Origin: Dryocosmus kuriphilus | Lineage: Eukaryota > Arthropoda > Insecta > Hymenoptera > Cynipidae | DNA length: 64,000 nt | Direction of reading: 5' to 3' | Assembly: GCA_038277395.1 (NCBI GenBank) | Contig: CM076192.1 | Location: 197,597,647 to 197,661,646, forward strand | Shown: piece after piece, positions 34,658 through 46,780 of the stretch | Position numbering within the stretch: position 1 is the first letter of the stretch | Layout of the letters: each line of letters starts with the position of its first letter | Program-made: the position numbers and the translations under genes | Notes under the pieces: model-generated | What the model was told of the DNA's origin: nothing | Seen by the model: only the letters and a program-made list of their open reading frames with translations | Databases searched by the model: none

Positions 34658-34689
34658 TTTGCTTGATCCAAAGTGCCAAATTTTAAAGC

Positions 34690-35785
34690 ACTTCTTGTGC
34701 TTTAATCACTTCTAAATATACTAAAAGCCTCATCTGATTACTTACAAAAATGATTTTCTAAATTCAGGCGAGCTAATGGTCTTGAGAGAATAAATCGTTG
34801 CGTAAAAAGAGTATTTTTCTTAATATAGAATGAGCTCACTTTATTTACTTTCCTTGAAATGTTGGTGTATACTCCAAATCCCCCCGAAATTTATGAGAAC
34901 ACGTTTCTTGTTCTGATATGGTTACAAAACATTTCTTTGAGAAGAGGAAAAATTAGCTCTATTTATTTTTTTTTGAATTCTCAGATGTCCTACTCGCTTT
35001 AAAATACTTTGTTAGCTTTTAACCATTTTTTAAAATGCTTTATTATTAACAGTAGGAAATAAAAATTCTCAGTCTATTTAGAGTCAGTTTTTAAAGAACC
35101 CTTTCTTTTTAAACGCATCCTCTTTTGCCCTCTCTTTATCGTTTTTCTCGTCTTTTACTTAAACGTGGACTAAATTAATTAAGCTATAGAAGAAACCAGC
35201 TATTATTGGCTGAAAAAAACCTTCTTGGATTGAAAATGCAAAAACTTTGTTGTCGATTGAACTATTTTTGGCTAGAAACAATATCTTTTGGTTAAAAGGT
35301 GAATTATTACAGGATTAGATGGGAATTCGTTTTATTTGGTTGAGGATTTTTTTCTGTTGAAAATATAACAATTATTTATTGAAAATTGATTGTTTTGTTT
35401 GAAAGTGTAATTTTTTAATGAAAAAAACAAATATTTTTGTTAAAGCTCATTTTCTCTTTTGTTGAAAATTCAACAATTTTTATTTCGAAATTAGTCTTTT
35501 TTTATGTTGAAAATTTGGCTGTACCAGTTCTTCGATTCTTTTTTTGTTGATAATTATGCCTTCAATTCTTGGTTGCGAAGTCATATTTTTATTCTACAAG
35601 TAAACGACTAAATTTTCATTGAAGTTTCATCTTCATAGTTCGATAATTAATTTTTTTATTTGAAAATTTGACCATTTTATTCAAAATTGCTTCTTAGAAT
35701 TCAAGAATGAAAAATAAGGAGGCAAAAATAAAGGAAATTTATGTATATATATATATATATATATAGTAAGAAATAAAGAAGAAGT
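34690..35785. other. AT-rich noncoding stretch
   Basis: No gene is supported. A lattice of TTGAAAATTCAAC words runs from 35200, and a (TA)n tract lies at about 35744-35766. Confidence 0.6.
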
Positions 35786-35960
35786 AAAGTATATGTAAAG
35801 TGGTGAGGTTTGACAAATCAGTTATGCAATCAGTTTTTGTGCGATGTCGAATCAACTGTGTGCAATGTTGAACCAAATTTGAACCAACGTTGAACCAACT
35901 TTAAACCAACGTTGTATTAACTTTGGCTTAACGTTTATTCGACTTTAGTTTGACGTCGGT
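35786..35960 (+). pseudogene. Relic of a third Polinton: integrase end plus 11 bp array
   Basis: AAAGTATATGTAAAGTGGT matches the chromodomain codons VYVKW of the integrase at 23480-23505. After a deletion it continues with an AATCAGNTATGNAATC match to the last codons. An array of eight 11 bp units follows (35867-35954, GTTGAACCAAC alternating with TTTGAACCAAC), as after the integrases at 23565 and 53201. It is too short to be functional. Confidence 0.6.
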
Positions 35961-36161
35961 TAGGATACTCTTTAAAAGTATAAACGTTTTTCAAATTTCC
36001 ATTCATTAGTTTTATTTTCAATAATAGATGACGCAAATAAGTGAAAAAAAGTAAAAAAAGTAATCAAAATCTAAATTCTACTGCAATTATTTGAGCAGAA
36101 GTCCACAGAATAGAACATGTAGGTATATAACTTGCCACTCTGATTTTCTCGAAGCTTCTAG

Positions 36162-36512
36162 ATGATTTTGTGCTCATACACAATGAATGGAGGTAATTGG
36201 AGTCACAAGATGAAGAGGAGAAGGAAAGAGTTTGACCAACAAGATGATTCACCATCCATGACAACCAACAGTGACTCTGATGATGAGGGTAACAATAATG
36301 AAAATGCTGATGATGTTGATGAAGATGATTCTAAAAATTACTTTGCCTCTGAATATATAGAAACAAAATTTTCACATTACGATCGAGATCCTAATAAATT
36401 GGTAGATCATTTGCGCTCACTTGTACAATTCCTATCAGCTGGAAAAAGAAATAAATCGCTTAAAATAATTGCAACCATTAATGAACCAAGAGAGGCTGGC
36501 ATTATTGAATGA
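36162..36512 (+). pseudogene. DUF8207-like C-terminal remnant
   Basis: A 116-residue frame with an acidic middle (SDSDDEGNNNENADD) and a C-terminus DPNKLVDHLRSLVQFLSAG then NEPREAGIIE. The end resembles the DUF8207 terminus in A (IIEELREAEIIY) and B. A second echo of the last block lies at about 37316-37362. Together with 35786-35960 it suggests a scrambled third element. Confidence 0.45.
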
Positions 36513-37462
36513 TAATATCCTTATTAATTGGTATAGAAACTTTAGCAGCTGCTTGTTCAACATTTTTAATAGTCGAATTAACATTTGAAGTATTGGATTA
36601 AACATCTGCGGTAGTTCTAACATAAGAATCACACATAAAATGTTATATGTAGTTCTTTACATTTATTATATTGCAATAAATTAAATAAATCTAATTTTCA
36701 AAATGTATGTGTATTTCTTCTTCACAACGCTCACATGAATTAGCTTTAGTCAGTTTAAGAGAGGATAAGCTCATCTTTTAAAGCTTTAACATATGACTTA
36801 GGGTGTGCAATAATTGAATCCAACATCTTTCAGTATCTCCTTGTTTCAACTACAAACTGGTCCTCCCCAACCCTCCCCAACACCAACACCTGTTCATCAA
36901 ACATTTTAATAGTTGACTGAGGTTAATATCGGTCTTAATATCACCGAAAAAATTTTTCATACTTGTATGCGAGAAACCATTCATTTTATCTAAGTAGTAT
37001 AGGAATCAATAGCACAAATCTATTCATTACTAATCTAGTTTGCCTTTTTATCTCTTGAACTAGAATTATTTCAACCAAAGTTCAATTTTGACCTAAGAAA
37101 AATATTTTTTCATTGATAGTGATTGATTTTCATACCTTCAATACTTCACTAATCATGTTATTGTTACAAGTTTTCATTTAAATGGATTGGATTTTTCACA
37201 TATTTCTCTGTTGTGTTAAAGATTGTTTCAAAGTTTCTTACAGTGGATTATATATATGTAGCTGATTTATTTGGTAAATTCCTTGCGGTTCCCTAAAAGA
37301 GAAATAATGCGCCGAAATAATTTCAACCTCAATGAAATGAGAGAGGCTAGCATTATCAAATAGGATTTTTATTAGCTGATTCTTTAACAGCGTAAAAGAT
37401 AGTTTATTATTTCCCGTAGTAGAATTAACACATTCGATATGAATCGATCAATTTTTATTTAT
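36513..37462. other. Noncoding stretch with a duplicated DUF8207 echo
   Basis: Mostly featureless AT-rich DNA. ATGAGAGAGGCTAGCATTAT (37337-37356) echoes CCAAGAGAGGCTGGCATTAT at 36486-36505, and similarity extends into both flanks. Confidence 0.5.
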
Positions 37463-37756
37463 ACTCTCTCCCTTTTACGGGTTTAAGGGTCTTCACAAGA
37501 CCATTACAAATATCTATACATCCAGTTCCTTATATCATACCTTATCGGTATCTTATTGCTACTGTGTTCATTCTTTCTTATTCTATACTCTTATATTTCT
37601 ACGCCTGCGATCGAGACCAGGACTTTCGTTTCCTCCTGCCTTTAACAACCTATAATTGACATTAGCTTTCTCGACTCTACTCTATACTTTTACTTACATC
37701 ATGAGACCTTTTCTTTCTCATAACCTTTCCAACTTCTTCATCCATCTCTCCCCTTG

Positions 37757-40595
37757 TTAATTCCTATTCAGAATCACTTTCACTATCTCTTTCACACTTT
37801 TCCCTTCCTGTCGATCAACTGTACGCCTTTCCAACACATGCACCCACGTTTCTTGCTCATACCCACATATTCTACACCGATTCTCCTCCTCGTTCATCCA
37901 GTACCTACTCTTTCTTACTCCCTCTCCCATTCTGAATAACATCATTCTGTTCCATTTACTCTCCTTCTTTAACATCATCAAATATTCGGTCTCTCCTTCC
38001 CACTTTGCGATCTTGTACCGAGTACTGTACATTGAAGTCACGATTTTTGCCTATCTTTCCTCCCGTTGTCTCGCCAAAATGGCGTTCACTATTCCTTGCA
38101 GATCTCTATTCACCCCATTCATACTCCATTCTCTCCTCCTTGCGTACATTTCTTCTTCCCATTTCGACCTATCCATCTTCCCTCTTCTCTATTTTGTCTT
38201 CCATCACTCTTGCACTCGCTTGTGCGACCATACTTCCTTCTCCCCTCCTTAGTTTTTCTTCAAAATTCCCAGCTCTTTTTACCTGCTTTACTACCATCTT
38301 TACATGGCCTACCTCTTCCCTCAATATATATCCTACGCAGTTCCATCTCACCCGCATGACCCACCTCAAAGATCTTTCATGTCTTCTTTCCACTCCCTTA
38401 TACACCTGCCATCTCCAAACTTCCATTCCATAATTCTCAACCGACCACACTAAAACAACAAACGTCCATACTCTCATTCTCCAATCTTTCTTGAATCTTT
38501 TCTTCCTTATGCTCCACACTTCGCCCATTACCTTACTTCCACACTCCAATCCCTTCCTTACCTGCAGCTCATTTCTTCCCCTTTTTTCGAACCAGTACCC
38601 AATGTAACAAATTTTTTCTACCATTTCTAATACTTTGCCATATATCTTCCATTCAGACTCTGCACTGCACCCTTACAACTTTATTTTCTAAAACACATCA
38701 TCTTAGCTTTCTTCACATTCACCATTAAGTCTTTCTCTCTCACACAGTCTTCAAACATTCTCATCATTAATCTCATCCCTCTTTCATCATCTGCTATGTA
38801 TACTATATCGTCCGTTTATGTTGGCGAATATAGCTTGCCATTTCCCAATTTCGTTCCCCCATTTCCGTTCCTTGCCAATTTCTCCTCTAAATTTGCTCGT
38901 AGAATACTGAATAGCAATGGACCTAGTGGACATCTCTGCCTTAGACCCCTTCCCGTCCAAAACTCTTCTCCTTTCTTTTTCCCTATCCTTACCTTCATCC
39001 TCGTTTCTATAAGTATCTCTTTTATTCTTTCCACTAGACATTCTTCTATTCCTTTCTCTCTTTAGGTCCTTCTATAGCAACCTCACGTTGAACGAGTCAA
39101 ACAACGCTTTCAAGTCTACAAAAAGAGCGACCAGTTTTCTTTTCTTCTGACCTAAGTTCCTGTTCACTAAACAGTTAAGCACATAAATGTTTTCTGTTGT
39201 CACCATCCCTTTTCTAATGCCTCTTTGATTGTACGGTATAATTCCCATTTCTTCGTCCTGCCTTTCCAGCCTTTCCCTAAGCAGCTCTGCGTAAGCATTG
39301 TAACCCACATTTTTTTCCTCTCCTTTCTTAATCACTGGTACTGCCACCCCTCTCCGGCATTCTTCTGGCCATCCTTATCCTTTCCATACCTTATTACATA
39401 TATCCTTCACCTCTCTTCTCTTACCCTTTTCCCACCATATTTCAGTGCTTTGTTTTCGATGCCATCCTCTCTTGTTGCCTTGTTTCCTTTCAGTCTTGCG
39501 ATTGGTCCATTTATCTCCTCCCAAATAATCCGGTTCCCTCTCTCCCTATCCTCTGCAACTACCTTCCTCCTTTCTCCCCGCAACCTATTCCCACACCTCC
39601 TAGCAATATCTTAAGGTATTCTGTCCACTCTGTCATTTTTGTTTCCTCGTTTATGCCCCTCTTTCTTCCTCTTTCCCTATTATTCACTTCCCATTCTCTC
39701 TCCTCCTTAACGGCTTTCTCAACCTCTTCCACGTACCTTCCTTTCTCTATTTGCTTCTTTTTACTTAACATTTTCACATCCCCTTTCTTCCTCTTGTTGT
39801 AGTCTTCTTTCTTTGTTTCCCGCCTCTTCCATTTTCTAACACATTCTTTAACCTTTACTTTGCTCTCTGCACTCCACATCCCACGATCCTCTCTTACATT
39901 TCCCTCCTCCGTTTCTCGGCCTCATCTCGTCCCTTACATTGAGAGTCACGTCTTTAAGATTTTCTACTTTTTTATCTATTCTGTCCTCTTCCATTCCTCC
40001 CAGATTCTCATTTTCTGCTTTTCCTGTAAATTCCCTTAATTTATCTTCCCCCATTTTCCCGTTTCATTTTTTATCTCCCCAGTTTCCCCGCTGTTCCCTT
40101 TTCCAAACTTTAGGCTATTACCTCTCAATGACGCTATCACTGGGAAGTGCCAGGAACCTACCTCATCACCCACTTCCATTCTACCATTAACTTCCTGATT
40201 CTTTCTTCTGCTAGAATGTAATCAATTATTGTTTCTTCTTCATATACACGCATCACCGCGCCCTCTCCATCCCTCCTTATATTGCCATTACAGATGTACC
40301 AGCCGGCCTCTTCTACCAGTTCCAATAGCTTTCTTCCCTCTCTGCTCGCTTCCCTGTGCTTTATCTTTATCATATGAACCTCTCTTCCTTCGTCCCACCT
40401 TTCTCCTCCTTTTTCTCCAGTCCACGTATTAAGATACCCACCTACTAACACCAAATCCTCCTTCTTTTTTTCTGCACATCTCTTTATCGCATTCCATCCT
40501 TCTTCCTCCCATTTCCTCCTATAACAACATACAATGTTCACTTCAGCCTTCCCCACTTTTATTCTTCTCACCATTATTCCCTTCTTTTCCGTCAT
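37757..40595 (-). pseudogene. LINE ORF2 remnant, copy 2
   Basis: The endonuclease frame (40595-40158) carries VNIVCCYRRKWEEEGW, DLVLVGGYLNTWTGEKGG, GWYICNGN and IDYILAEERIRKLM. These are EEP/APE blocks, with the usual GDFN replaced by GYLN. Reverse transcriptase blocks follow: RKGMVTTENIYVLNCLVNRN and ALFVDLKALFDSF (39347-39072). The C-terminal part has VWRWQVY and CRICGYEQETW (38624-37757). It is interrupted by frameshifts. Confidence 0.75.
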
Positions 40596-40999
40596 ATTCT
40601 TACGTTATCCCTTTTCTAGTACCAACTCCTTTCTTACCCCTGACACCATGTCACCCATACCCCTTCCTTTTACATTTTCCTTCCTTGCTCCTTTCATTTT
40701 CCATACATAGACTCTCGGCAACCTTCTTTTCAGGCCCTTGCAGTCTTCTGCTCCGTCCATGTTTCACTCATCTTTATCAAATCCCATTTTTGCACTTCTC
40801 CTCAGAATCCTATATCCTTGTTCTTCAATCCTGCCACATTCCAAAACGCCACCTTTACTTCTCTCTTTTTATCTATACCTACTTTATTCCTACCATTCAA
40901 TTCTCTTTTCTCTGAATAAACCGCCCCGCCGTTTCTGTGTGTTTACTATTTTCATCATTTCTCCTTTGCTCCTCTACCCCTTTTCAATCCTACCTCAGA

Positions 41000-42057
41000 T
41001 CTTCTACTTCCTCGTCCCACATCCACTCATCTGCATTTACCCATATCCTACCTTTTCCAATCCTTATCCTATGTCCTTTCTTCCTCTCTGCCCATTGCCT
41101 ATGCTCTATCGTCCATTTTCTCTTCCTCTGCACCCACGTCATGTCTTCTTCTATTCACTCACGTGTTCCTCCCAGCGCCTTATCTTTCACCATCACTTCA
41201 TATTTTCCCTTCTCACTCGCCAGTTTCGCAAACAGCAAACTATCCATCCTATCCGTCCTTCCTATTCTTTCTACCTCTTCCACCCTTATCTGCGCTCCAA
41301 TTTCTTTTATCAGCTTCCTAACCACCTACTGTCCTGTTTCGGTCTCTGTTTTCATGCCCTTGATCATTATGTTTCTTTTTCTCTTTGCCCTTTCTTCTCC
41401 CTCTATTCTCCTTTCCACCTACATCAATATCCTGCTTAACGTCTCATTATCCTCCTTCAATTGCTCGCTAAACCCTCCTTATTCCTGATATTCTCATTCC
41501 TCACCTCCATTTTTCGCAATTCCTCCTATATTTGTACCATTTTCCTCTTCCTACCACCCTCGTTCTCTCCATACCTCTCTTCTATACTTTCCAATTTACT
41601 ACATACCCTTTCATTTTCAAGTTTTCAACGTTAATTCCAATCTTCCCACTTCCCTCACACCTTCCTAACCTCCTCCCTAATAACTTCTTCCCCATTTCTC
41701 TGAACACCTTTGAGGTTTCATACGTCTCCTCTTAGAAACTATTAATTGAGGCCTCTATTTTATGAAAAATATCTCCTTCCCCTCTCTCCCATTCTGGTGT
41801 CTTTTTCTTAAATTTGTATTTTTTGTCTCTTTTTATCTCTCCCATACTTTCTCCACCCCTTTTCCTTTTATCCAGCCCCGATATATCCATCTTGTTCCGG
41901 TAGAGATCCTCCTTTGTTGCCACTTCTCTATTAAATTCCTCGACCCCACGTTGCTCGCCCTGTCTCTCTCTACTCTCTCCACGTTCGTCTTTCTCCCCCT
42001 TCTTTTTCCTGTTCCGCTGGGCGTCATGAATTCATATTCGTCACCTCTGGTGTCCAT
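41000..42057 (-). pseudogene. LINE ORF1-like remnant, copy 2
   Basis: Lysine/glutamate/arginine-rich minus-strand frames (42057-41833, 41923-41732) occupy the same place relative to ORF2 as in copy 1. Boundaries are approximate and no diagnostic motif was seen. Confidence 0.45.
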
Positions 42058-43237
42058 AATCTCATCTATCTCGTCTGTTGTGTCCCCTCTATTCCGGCTT
42101 TCGTTCGTTACGCGCGATTCTGAGTTTTTTTTTCCATTTCACTGCCCTCTGTCCACCGACTTCGAAATAACGACATGCTGCTCTATGTCACCTTCCTAGT
42201 AATCATACAACTCTATGCGCCTACTCCCTCACTTCCCCTTGCCCGTTAATTTCTTCCAACGATATCCCTCTTCCTACAATTCAACTCCTGACTAAGAACC
42301 TACACTCTCTCTGTATCCATCCTTCTTCCCTTTTCTTCCACACCTTGACCATTCCACCTTTTGCGCAACACCGGGGTGAGAGGCAACATATAACCTAACC
42401 TCAATCTCACCACTCATACACTTTTCGTCTTTTTGATACACTATCACACTTCTTCTTGTGCTCCCATTACTCGCGCTAAAGTTTCAACCCTAGCTTTCTC
42501 ATTCAACACACATTCAACTTACTCACTCCGCTCTCTACTTCTGCTTATCCAAAGCCATCGCACTTCAAAAATTCCTGACCGACTATATTGGCACTGGAAA
42601 CGAAAGTCCACATGTAATATACCGGGTGTCTACAATGTCCCGGGAGGGTTGGATATTTCCTCAGGTAAAATATTTTTCAAAAATGTGAAGGACACTCCTA
42701 ATGTAAATTTCAACGAGGCATTCAATGGTGACCTTCATTTTGACCTTAAGGATGACCTTCATGGCTTTTTTAAGGTCAACTTTGTTACATTAAATGGAAA
42801 ACCCCTTTCCTTACACCCGCAATCGATAGAGCGAAAAATTCTACGTTCAGCTACATTCCCAAGTCATAGGTCAATTGTAAAGTTCAACGTCAGTTAGAGG
42901 TTATTTGAAATTAACAAGGTTTTCCAAGAGGTCAGTGCAATTCCTGAAGTAAATTTCAACGACAAATTCATTGTTGAGCTCTGTATTGATCTTGGTTACA
43001 GCGTTTTGAATATTGTAAAACCATAAGGAAATTTTTCATTAAAAGTTCCAGGTGTTCTGGTGAGAGTTCTGTTCCTCCCCAAAGAATTATACAGTCCTAT
43101 ACCGTTTTTCGATACCTAAGTCAATACCTAAGGCGCTACCATATGTCCTATACCGTTTTCCCATACGAAAATTACGAATCAAAACTAAATTTACGTACTA
43201 CGAGTACATACTTTCTATCTTTCGCTAAAAGATTATT

Positions 43238-44326
43238 ATGGAGCAAGCTAAACTTTCAGAACGAGAGAAGGTATCTGTATTAATGATGCGTGGTTGGGGA
43301 GATCGAGTCCGATCTTACGATCAAGTTCGTTTGATTTTTAGTCGCACTTTTCGTAATGGAGAAGGGTTAAATCCTGTCTCAAAATCAACAATTGAAAGAA
43401 CTGCAAGGCGCTTTATGAATCATGAATCTATCAAGGACCTTCAGAGAACTGGTCGGCCAAAATCAGCAGGATCTGAGGAGATGCAGAGGGACATAGCCAA
43501 AGCATTTGTTGAAAACCCACACCTTAGTTTACTTCGAGCTAGTGATGAGCGTCACGTTGCTCCTGAGACAGTGCGAAATATTTTAAAAAGCATTAATTTC
43601 CATCCTTACAAAGTTCATCTGGTACAAGAGCTCAATGAAGACGATCCTGATCGTCGGGTTGAATTTTGTGAAATTATGATGGACGGAATTGATAGAGATC
43701 CTCTTTTCTTGTACAATACAGTATTTTCAGCTGAAGCTACTTTCACTTTAAAAGGTGAAGTTAACAGGCAAAGTTGTAGATATTGGTCCGAAACAAATCC
43801 TGATGGGATGTTGGAGAGTCACACGCAATATCCACAAAAGATTAATGTTTGGGCCGGTATTTTGAAGGATACATTGATAGGCCCTTTCTTCATCGATGGT
43901 AATCCCAATGCCCGTGAATATGAAGAGCTTCTCAGAAACCAAATAGAACCAAGAATAAGGGAGAATACAGGCGATAACTTTCAAAATATTTGGTTCCAGC
44001 AGGACGGAGCAGCGGCTCATTACGGTAGGGAGATTCGAGCATATTTGGATACTCAGTTCCCTCAAAGGTGGATTGGAAGAAGGGGTGAAATCGAGTGGCC
44101 TGCTAGATCTCCTGATCTGACGCCTCTCGACTGTTTTCTTTGGGGTTATTTATAGAGCAAAGTATACTCAGCGCAACCCCAAAACTTAGACGAATTCCAG
44201 AATCGGATTCTGCAACAGGCTACTTTCATTTATAGGGATATGATTCGTAATGCTGTAACTCATTTTTACAATCGCATAGCTTTTTGTGAAGAGGCTCAGG
44301 GTTTTCAGTTCGAACATCTTCACTGA
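43238..44326 (+). pseudogene. Tc1/mariner-like transposase with one stop and a lost catalytic Asp
   Basis: The frame opens at MEQAKLSEREKVSVLMMRGW. A paired-type DNA-binding region contains STIERTARRFMNH and RTGRPKSAGS. The catalytic domain shows VFSAEATFTLKG, where the first Asp of the family reads Ala; WFQQDGAAAHYG with the second Asp; and SPDLTPLDCFLWGYL with the third. A single in-frame TAG at 44153-44155 precedes the last 56 codons, which end FQFEHLH at 44326. Otherwise it is uninterrupted, so it is a recent death. Confidence 0.85.
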
Positions 44327-44402
44327 AGCGTGAGAGGCAAGGGGACTCACGCTATATCAAGCATCCCGAAACGTGAGAGGCAAGGAGACTCACGCTAATC
44401 AA
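44326..44402. repeat. Two tandem hairpin motifs after the transposase
   Basis: GCGTGAG-AGGCAAGGGGA-CTCACGC and a near-identical second copy about 44 bp later both fold into 6-7 bp stems. They lie directly after the transposase stop, inside the element. Confidence 0.65.
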
Positions 44403-44888
44403 GCGCCCCAAAGGGAACAGAATTTACTACGTCCACGTCGTTGTTCCTGGGTAATGCTAAACGTAAACGTAAACTGCTTGGAAAAAACCTTGAAAAAACC
44501 TTGAAGATCATCAACAAGATAAATACAGAACTCGCCAATGAATTTCTCGTTGAAATTTACCTCAGGAATTACACTGACCTCTTGGAAAACTTTGTTAATT
44601 TCAAATAACCTCTAACTGACCTTGAACGTTAAAATTCACCTGTGACTTGGGTACGTACCTGAACGTAGGATTTTCCGCTCTATCTAATGCAGATGTAAAA
44701 AAAGGGGTTTTCCATTTAAAAAGCAAAGTTGGCCTTCAAAAAGTCATGAAGGTCAACTTTAAGGTATAAATGAAGGTGACCATTGAATTCCTCGTTGAAA
44801 TCTACTTCAGGAATGACCTTCACTTTTTTGAGAAATATTTTATCTGAGAAAATATCCAACCTTTCCGGCACTTTTTAGATACCCGGTA

Positions 44889-45173
44889 TATATATATTTG
44901 TAAATTTTGTCTCGGTAATTCATAAAAATCGATAAAATAGACCCAGACAGTTACTCAGTATGCAGTCTTTCTACTTAAAGTGTTCTTTAAACATTATAAG
45001 TACTCCTTTATGATATATACAATTAATCTTAATTTCTTTTAACCTATTTAATTCCGGTTATTATAAAAGAAAAAATATAAGGGAGTGATTTTAGTTTTAG
45101 AGTTCTCTATAACCAAATGTCTAAGGCTTGTAATCACCGAATGCAAATTTTTTGTATTTTATTTAACTACTGT
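44889..45173. other. Short noncoding spacer
   Basis: AT-rich, no features beyond a TA repeat at the mariner edge. TACTGT (45168-45173) precedes Polinton B and would be its target duplication if the right end were available. Confidence 0.5.
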
Positions 45174-45880
45174 AGTATAACAAGGAGGATGCGGCCCCAC
45201 CACGACTAGCTTCGCGTTGCCGCCGACAGATGGCGCCACTAATCCCATAGTGGTGTGTGCACATGCTAAGCATCGACAGTCGGTAATACCCGCAGTCGGT
45301 AAGGTAGGGTTTCTGGATCCACTCGAAACATGGCAGTTTGTTACAATCAGTCGGTAAGGCAGGAATCTGTGGCAGTTTTTTACCATCAGTCGGTAAGGTA
45401 GGAATCTGTTGCAGTTTGTTATCATCAGTCGGTAAGGCCGAAATATGTGGCAGTTTGTTACCATGAGTCGATAAGGCAGAAATATGTCACGTGTGAAATA
45501 AGCTATTTAGTGTGAGTCGATAAGGAAGGGTTCTGTTCCAGACTATATACCTCGAGAATTGACCTAGTTCATGTCCGTGCTAAGCTTATTTTATTACGCA
45601 ATAGCTAGGGACACGAAATCACCACCCATACCCCTTCTCTCTCTCACCCATAAGCAAGTAGAAATGCAGTCAAGGTTATGTAATGGAATTTACATCTCTC
45701 TCCTACACATACTGTACGTGACGTATTATGGGGATTCCCGAGAACTCGACAAGTTTCGAAAAGCTTCGAAGAGTTTAAACAAGCTGATGCACGTTTCGAC
45801 AAGTTTCGACAAGTTTCGAAAAGTTGCGCAAGATGATGCAATCTAACCTTCTAGAGCATTCTGGCGTGAGAATGTTCTCA
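45174..45880 (+). repeat. Polinton B left terminal/subterminal repeat region
   Basis: The inner part (45740-45870, with TTTCGACAAG-type words and TTCTAGAGCATTC) matches, inverted, 58090-58250 near the other end. This shows that the terminal repeats reached at least this far. The outermost right copy is missing because of the gap. Confidence 0.65.
45292..45490. repeat. 39 bp tandem array in the left end of Polinton B
   Basis: About five units of roughly 39 bp containing CAGTCGGTAAGGYAGGAATCTG and GGCAGTTTGTTACC. Element A has only one or two such units in its terminal repeat (AGTCGGTAAGGTAGGGTT). On the minus strand the array reads as a 13-residue peptide repeat, which is probably incidental. 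Confidence 0.75.
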
Positions 45881-46074
45881 AGAGTTAATAGAAAAAATAC
45901 TTACCTGTAAGTCGCGGTTGAGTGTGAAATCCATGGTTGTTGCTGTCGTTGTTGTTTGAAGGAACGAAGCGGAAAATGTACAACTTATCCATAAATTGAG
46001 AAAACCAAGTTGATAGGTTTAAAATAAAAGTTAAAAATTCTTTACATATAAACTTTTTTTTCTCTTTATTAAAA

Positions 46075-46080
46075 AGAACT
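46075..46080 (-). terminator. Candidate polyadenylation signal of the capsid cluster, element B
   Basis: AATAAA on the minus strand, about 80 bp downstream of the last cluster stop at 46160; positional counterpart of 15851-15856. Confidence 0.5.
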
Positions 46081-46159
46081 TAAGCTAAGAATACAACGTA
46101 GAATCTTAACCTATTTACACATAGGAAAATAAAACGCTTTTTTAAGAGTACATAAATTC

Positions 46160-46656
46160 TCAACCGGTAAGCGATACAATGTTTGATGTATGAAGATCAT
46201 CATCGGGATCTTTCATCTCATCATCGGGATCTTTCATCTCATTATCTTCCACACAATCATCAGCATCATCATCATCATCATCCTCGATTTTACTTGGAGT
46301 GTAATGTCTAATAGTAGGCTTATCACGAGGAGTCAAGAACCAGTTCCTGAGAGCAGGAGCATTTCGAACTGCACAATTTTCATACCAGCACTGAGTATGG
46401 TGACTACATCTCACGCAAACCGTAGGGTGCATATGTGGAGTGAAGGACAACCCAAATCTTCGAGATTATATACATTTTTCAGAAACTGCTCCATCCACCT
46501 CTTCTTTTCCAATCCTATAACGTAGACTGCACAGGCACCACGCAGTCTTTCTCGAATCATGTGCCTCACTTCTTCGTAGGGTATGTCATCAGCCTCCTTG
46601 AAGGCAAACTGCTTAATAGGCTTCTTGAAGCCTTCTGCGTCCACCATGAACTCCAT
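46160..46656 (-). pseudogene. Polinton protein of unknown function, copy B (frameshifted, internally shortened)
   Basis: Starts MEFMVDAEGFKKPIKQF at 46656, continues with DDIPYEEVRHMIRERL and YVIGLEKKRWMEQFL, then shifts frame near 46440 into CSHHTQCWYENCAVRN and an acidic tail ending at 46160. Compared with A, about 50 codons between the first and second blocks are missing in frame. The shared H/C block near the end is the best-conserved part. It is the last gene of the minus-strand cluster. Function unknown. Confidence 0.6.
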
Positions 46657-46780
46657 TCCGAAGAAAATTGAATTCTGCTTACTGAAATCAACTCTTTTAT
46701 AACTTTCTCCTCACCACGGCTAGCATTACCCCTACCACTGCTGCAATTACCACCACCACTGCTGACATTAACCCTACCAC

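Larger units (their letters stand above)
37463..42602 (-). mobile_element. Non-LTR retrotransposon (LINE) copy 2, near full length, degenerate
   Basis: Same family, orientation and length as 4566-9737, again pyrimidine-rich on the plus strand. Its endonuclease is better preserved than in copy 1. The right (5') boundary is set where similarity to copy 1 ends at CTGGAAACG, 20 bp before the Tc1/mariner-like element. Confidence 0.85.
42620..44888 (+). mobile_element. Tc1/mariner-like element with long inverted repeats
   Basis: 2269 bp. The ends read TACCGGGTGTCTA (left) and the complement TACCGGGTATCTA (right), flanked by TA. The inverted repeats extend about 400 bp (42620-43020 and 44500-44888), including GGTTGGATATTTYCTCAG and AATTTCAACGAG blocks. 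One transposase lies between. The TA target and DDE transposase identify the superfamily; the subfamily is not assigned. Confidence 0.88.

Noticed and set aside
45292..45490. CRISPR-like array
   Set aside because: There are no spacers of unique sequence; units are contiguous tandem repeats inside a eukaryotic element.
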